Assembly (NCBI GenBank): GCA_020725195.1
Contig: DYFL01000003.1
Location: 1-64,000 of the forward strand
Source of the DNA: Hydrogenophilus sp.
GTDB lineage: Bacteria; Pseudomonadota; Gammaproteobacteria; Burkholderiales; Thiobacillaceae
Direction: 5' to 3'
DNA: 64,000 nt
Position 1 is the stretch's first letter. Every line of letters starts with the position of its first letter. Below, piece by piece: positions 60,454-64,000 of this stretch. Under the pieces are notes generated by a model. The model searched no databases. It was given only the letters and a program-made list of their open reading frames with translations, and was not told the DNA's origin. The translations under genes and the position numbers were made by a program.

Positions 60454-62853
60454 ATGAACGCACCCATCGATCGCGCCGCGGCCTTGGCCGGCATCGGCCA
60501 GCCGCGCCTGCGCAAGGAAGACGCCCGCTTCGTCCAGGGCAAGGGCCGCTACGTGGACGACATCAAGCTGCCGGGCATGGTGCACATGGACATCGTGCGC
60601 AGCCCGCTCGCCCACGCCCGCATCAAGCGCATCGACAAGTCGGCCGCCCTGGCCGTGCCCGGGGTGATCGCCGTGCTCACCGCCGAGGACCTGAAGCCGC
60701 TCAAGCTGCACTGGATGCCCACGCTCGCGGGCGACGTGCAGGCGGTGCTCGCCGACGGGAAGGTGCACTTCCAGATGCAGGAGGTGGCGGTGGTCATCGC
60801 CGAGGACCGCTACAGCGCCGCCGACGGCGTCGAGGCGGTGGCGGTGGAGTACGAGGAGCTGCCCGTCCTGGTCGACGCCCTGAAGGCCCTGGAGCCGGAC
60901 GCCCCGGTGCTGCGCGAGGACCTCGCCGGCAAGACGGAGGGCGCCCACGGCAGGCGCCTCCACCCCAACCACATCTTCACCTGGGAGGCGGGCGACCAGG
61001 CCGCGGCGGACGCCGCCTTCGAGGCCGCCCCGGTGAGGGTCGAGGAGGCGCTCTTCTACCCGCGCGTGCACCCCTGCCCGCTGGAGACCTGCGGCTGCGT
61101 CGCCGCGTTCGACCCGGTGCGCGGCGAGCTGACCACCTACATGACCTCGCAGGCGCCCCACGTGGTGCGCACGGTGGTGTCCATGCTCTCGGGGCTGCCC
61201 GAGTCCAAGGTGCGCATCGTCTCGCCGGACATCGGCGGCGGCTTCGGCAACAAGGTCGGGGTCTACCCCGGCTACGTCTGCGCCATCGTCGCCTCCATCG
61301 TCCTGGGCCGGCCGGTGAAGTGGATCGAGGACCGCATCGAGAACCTCTCCAGCACCGCCTTCGCCCGCGACTACCACATGAAGGGCGAGCTCGCCGCCAC
61401 GGCGGACGGCAGGATCACGGGCCTCAGGGTCCACGTGGTCGCCGACCACGGCGCCTTCGACGCCATGGCCTCGCCCTCGAAGTACCCCGCCGGCCTCTTC
61501 CACGTCTGCTCCGGCGCCTACGACATCCCCGCGGCCTACGCCCGGGTCGACGGCGTCTACACCAACAAGGCCCCGGGCGGGGTGGCCTACCGCTGCTCCT
61601 TCCGGGTCACCGAGGCGGTGTACCTGATCGAGCGCCTGATCGACGTGCTCGCCCAAAAGCTGAATATCGACAAGGCCGAGATCCGGATGCGGAACTTCAT
61701 CCGCAAGGAGCAGTTCCCCTACCGCTCGGCCTTCGGTCTGGAATACGACTCCGGCGACTACGCCGCCGCGCTCCGGAAGGTGCTCGACGCCGTGGTCTAC
61801 CCGGCCCTGCGCGCCGAGCAGGCCGCGAAGCGCGCCGACCCCGCCTCGCCCAGCCTCATGGGCATCGGCCTCACCACCTTCACCGAGGTGGTCGGCGCCG
61901 GCCCGACCACGAGCTGCGACATCCTGGGCGTGGGCATGTTCGACTCCTGCGAGATCCGGGTGCACCCCACGGGCAGCGCCATCGCCCGCATGGGCACCAT
62001 CAGCCAGGGCCAGGGCCACCAGACCACCTACGCGCAGATCGTCGCCACCGAGCTGGGCATCCCCTCCGAGGAGGTCCAGGTCGAGGAGGGCGACACCAGC
62101 ACCGCGCCCTACGGGCTCGGCACCTACGGCTCGCGCTCCACCCCCGTGGGCGGGGCGGCCGTGGCCATGGCGGCGCGCAAGATCCATGCGAAGGCGAAGA
62201 AGATCGCCGCCCATCTCCTGGAGGTCTCCGAGGCCGACCTGGAATGGGAGCTCGACCGCTTCAAGGTCCGGGGCGACCCCGGGCGCTCCAAGACCATGAA
62301 GGACATCGCCTGGGCCGCCTACCACGAGCCGCCGCCCGGGCTGGAGCCCGGCCTGGAGGCCGTGCACTACTACGACCCGCCGAACTTCACCTTCCCCTTC
62401 GGCGCCTATCTGTGCGTGGTGGACATCACCAAGGCGACCGGCGAGGTGCAGGTGCGGCGCTTCTACGCCTTGGACGACTGCGGCACCCGGATCAACCCCA
62501 TGATCATCGAGGGCCAGATCCACGGCGGCCTGACCGAGGGCTTTGCGGTGGCCATGGGCCAGAAGCTCGACTTCGACGCCCAGGGCAACATCCTGGGCAA
62601 CACCCTGCTCGACTACTTCCTGCCCACCGCGGTGGAGACCCCCCGGTGGGAGACCGACTACACCGTCACCCCCTCGCCGCACCACCCGCTGGGCGCCAAG
62701 GGTGTGGCCGAGTCGCCCCACGTGGGCTCCATCCCCTGCTTCAGCAGCGCGGTGGCCGACGCCTTCGCCCACCTGGGCGTCACCCACCTGGAGATGCCGC
62801 ACACCGCCTACCGGGTCTGGCAGACCTGCCGCGAGCTCAAGCTCGCGGCCTGA
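60454..62853 (+). CDS. coxL: Form I CO dehydrogenase large (Mo/Cu) subunit
   Basis: 799 residues, the size of CoxL. It contains the form I active-site loop AYRCSFR (residues 378-384, Cys381 the expected Cu ligand), rather than the AYRGAGR of form II. Molybdopterin-binding stretches include GGGFGNKVGVYPGY, TISQGQGHQTTYAQI and GAKGVAESPHVG with the catalytic Glu in the last. It oxidises CO to CO2 using a Mo-Cu centre. The ATG at 60454 is chosen after GAGGAGACAGGC; an ATG 21 bp earlier lies at the edge of the repeat. Adjacent coxG and coxD support maturation and assembly. Confidence 0.96.
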   Translation: MNAPIDRAAALAGIGQPRLRKEDARFVQGKGRYVDDIKLPGMVHMDIVRSPLAHARIKRIDKSAALAVPGVIAVLTAEDLKPLKLHWMPTLAGDVQAVLADGKVHFQMQEVAVVIAEDRYSAADGVEAVAVEYEELPVLVDALKALEPDAPVLREDLAGKTEGAHGRRLHPNHIFTWEAGDQAAADAAFEAAPVRVEEALFYPRVHPCPLETCGCVAAFDPVRGELTTYMTSQAPHVVRTVVSMLSGLPESKVRIVSPDIGGGFGNKVGVYPGYVCAIVASIVLGRPVKWIEDRIENLSSTAFARDYHMKGELAATADGRITGLRVHVVADHGAFDAMASPSKYPAGLFHVCSGAYDIPAAYARVDGVYTNKAPGGVAYRCSFRVTEAVYLIERLIDVLAQKLNIDKAEIRMRNFIRKEQFPYRSAFGLEYDSGDYAAALRKVLDAVVYPALRAEQAAKRADPASPSLMGIGLTTFTEVVGAGPTTSCDILGVGMFDSCEIRVHPTGSAIARMGTISQGQGHQTTYAQIVATELGIPSEEVQVEEGDTSTAPYGLGTYGSRSTPVGGAAVAMAARKIHAKAKKIAAHLLEVSEADLEWELDRFKVRGDPGRSKTMKDIAWAAYHEPPPGLEPGLEAVHYYDPPNFTFPFGAYLCVVDITKATGEVQVRRFYALDDCGTRINPMIIEGQIHGGLTEGFAVAMGQKLDFDAQGNILGNTLLDYFLPTAVETPRWETDYTVTPSPHHPLGAKGVAESPHVGSIPCFSSAVADAFAHLGVTHLEMPHTAYRVWQTCRELKLAA

Positions 62854-62862
62854 GGAGAAGAG

Positions 62863-63429
62863 ATGGAGGTCAGGCTGGAGCGCCGCTACCCCATCCCGGT
62901 CGACGCCGACCGGGCCTGGGCCGTGCTGCGCGACGTGCCGGCGGTCGCCGCCTGCCTGCCCGGGGCGGCGCTCACCGAGCAGATCGACCCGGCGCACTAC
63001 AAGGGCACGGTCACGCTCAAGGTCGGCCCGACCACGGCGCTGTTCAACGGCGACCTGGAGGTCGTCGGCCTCGACGCGGCCGCGCGCCGTATCCAGCTCA
63101 AGGGCCGGGGCGCGGACAAGGCCGGCTCCGCCGCCGCCATGGCGCTCACCGCCGTCATCGAGCCGGCGGAAGGGCCTGATGCCTGCGTGCTCCACGGGGA
63201 CGCCACGGTCACGGTGAGCGGCAAGTTCGCCCAGTTCGGCGGGCGCATGCTGGGCCAGGTCTCGGACATGGTCCTCGCGCAGTTCGTCGACCACTTCCGC
63301 GCCGCGGCCGCCGTCCTCCCGTCCGCCGGCGCCGCAGCGCCGCCGCCCGCCCCCGCGCTCAACGCCCTGGCCCTGCTCTGGGCCCTGGTCAAGGGCTGGC
63401 TCGCCGGCCTCTTCGGCCGCCGGGCCTGA
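62863..63429 (+). CDS. coxG: CO dehydrogenase subunit G (CoxG, SRPBCC family)
   Basis: 188 residues. The START/SRPBCC fold of CoxG has PIPVDADRAWAVLRDVPAVAACLPG, YKGTVTLKVGPTTALFNGDLEV and GGRMLGQVSDMVLAQFVDHF. A Pro/Ala linker leads to a C-terminal hydrophobic helix (ALNALALLWALVKGWLAGLF). CoxG is thought to help recruit CO dehydrogenase to the membrane. The start lies 9 bp after the coxL stop. It is placed between coxL and coxD. Confidence 0.93.
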   Translation: MEVRLERRYPIPVDADRAWAVLRDVPAVAACLPGAALTEQIDPAHYKGTVTLKVGPTTALFNGDLEVVGLDAAARRIQLKGRGADKAGSAAAMALTAVIEPAEGPDACVLHGDATVTVSGKFAQFGGRMLGQVSDMVLAQFVDHFRAAAAVLPSAGAAAPPPAPALNALALLWALVKGWLAGLFGRRA

Positions 63430-63435
63430 GCGGTC

Positions 63436-64000
63436 ATGGACGAGGCCGCCCTCAGCGAGGCCCTGCGGGCGGCGCGCTACGTCGCCGAGCCGGGCCTCGT
63501 CACCACCCTGTGGCTCGCCCTGGAGATCGGCCGGCCGGTGCTCCTGGAGGGCGACGCCGGCGTGGGCAAGACCGCGGTCGCCGCCGCCCTGGCCCAGGCC
63601 CTGGATCGGCGCCTGATCCGGCTGCAGTGCTACGAGGGCCTGGACCTGCAGCAGGCCGTCTACGAATGGAACTACGGCCGCCAGCTCCTCGCCATCCGGC
63701 TGCACGAGCACGAGGCGGGCGCTCTCGCCGAGCGCGACCTCTTCGCCCGCGACTACCTCCTGGAGCGCCCGCTGCTGGCGGCCATCGCCAGCGACACCCC
63801 CTGCGTGCTCCTGATCGACGAGCTCGACCGCGCCGACGAGGCCTTCGAGGCCTACCTGCTGGAGGCCCTGTCCGAATACCAGATCAGCATCCCGGAGCTG
63901 GGCACGGTGCGCGCCCGCACCCCGCCCCTGGTGGTGCTCACCAGCAACGCCACCCGCGAGCTCTCCGACGCCCTGCGCCGGCGCTGCCTCTATTACTTCC
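63436..64000 (+). CDS. coxD: CoxD-type MoxR AAA+ ATPase (3' end outside window)
   Basis: 188 residues visible from the ATG 6 bp after the coxG stop. MoxR-type AAA+ ATPase with Walker A EGDAGVGKTAVAAALA and Walker B VLLIDELDRADEAFE, followed by TSNATRELSDALRRRCLYYF (sensor 1 and arginine finger region). CoxD with CoxE/F takes part in inserting the sulfur and copper of the CO dehydrogenase active site. The gene is open at the window's end. coxE probably follows. Confidence 0.93.
   Translation, partial: MDEAALSEALRAARYVAEPGLVTTLWLALEIGRPVLLEGDAGVGKTAVAAALAQALDRRLIRLQCYEGLDLQQAVYEWNYGRQLLAIRLHEHEAGALAERDLFARDYLLERPLLAAIASDTPCVLLIDELDRADEAFEAYLLEALSEYQISIPELGTVRARTPPLVVLTSNATRELSDALRRRCLYYF

Noticed and set aside
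60274-63711. 1145-residue minus-strand open frame over the cox operon
   Set aside because: Shadow of coxL/coxG; the plus-strand products are textbook CO dehydrogenase subunits.

Overview
The window is GC-rich bacterial chromosome, densely packed with genes on both strands. It looks like a sulfur-oxidising, CO-oxidising chemolithotroph of the Gammaproteobacteria (a betaproteobacterium is less likely). The evidence is RpoS, a GlrK-QseG-GlrR (QseE/G/F) operon, RlmM, monohaem flavocytochrome c sulfide dehydrogenase (FccAB), tetrathionate reductase with TtrRS, form I CO dehydrogenase, and REP-like hairpins of the kind common in gammaproteobacteria. This placement rests on recognised families, not on a database search.

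Layout. 1-8.2 kb, mostly minus strand: a three-gene phosphorelay (CHASE3 kinase, receiver, hybrid REC-PAS kinase), tRNA-Arg(ACG), a small FAD/NAD reductase, a universal stress protein, rpoS, a hypothetical gene and a FixL/FixJ-like pair. 8.4-15.0 kb: the tetrathionate locus ttrB-(54-codon ORF where ttrC should be)-ttrA, facing ttrR/ttrS, with a perfect 28-bp palindrome upstream of ttrB. 15.2-18.2 kb: an HD-GYP protein, a small secreted protein, a lytic transglycosylase and a stand-alone receiver. 18.4-32.9 kb: an island of exported proteins. It holds a 1683-residue beta-helix protein, two copper proteins that together carry all ligands of one multicopper oxidase, a third copper-free paralogue with tandem Ig-like repeats, a lipoprotein, a subtilase, a SCO-type thioredoxin-fold protein and a cytochrome c fused to a periplasmic-binding-protein-like domain. 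33.1-34.8 kb: fccAB.

35.2-42 kb: a NarX-like kinase, a BON/EF-hand protein, the glrR-qseG-glrK operon and a NarL-type regulator. 42.1-51.9 kb (minus): a complete hybrid type II secretion / type IV pilus-like operon of gspG, gspF, gspE, PilM/N/O/P-like genes, a secretin with a C-terminal cohesin-like domain, and three further pseudopilins. 52.2-58.6 kb: a ROK sugar kinase, an SseB-like pair, a GlcD-type FAD oxidase, a GIY-YIG gene embedded in dispersed repeats, rlmM and an EamA transporter. 58.9 kb to the end: coxMSLGD, with CoxL carrying the form I signature AYRCSFR.

The genes suggest flexible electron flow. Sulfide (FccAB) and CO (Cox) would be electron donors and tetrathionate (Ttr) a possible acceptor, with an exported copper oxidase/cytochrome assembly of unknown substrate. 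Control appears to come from an unusually dense set of two-component genes (twelve in the first 42 kb). Several families of short dispersed repeats, plus one 153-bp element with terminal inverted repeats, sit inside or at the edges of operons. The best candidate for a new system is the 18.4-32.9 kb copper-oxidase island, possibly served by the nearby secretin operon.
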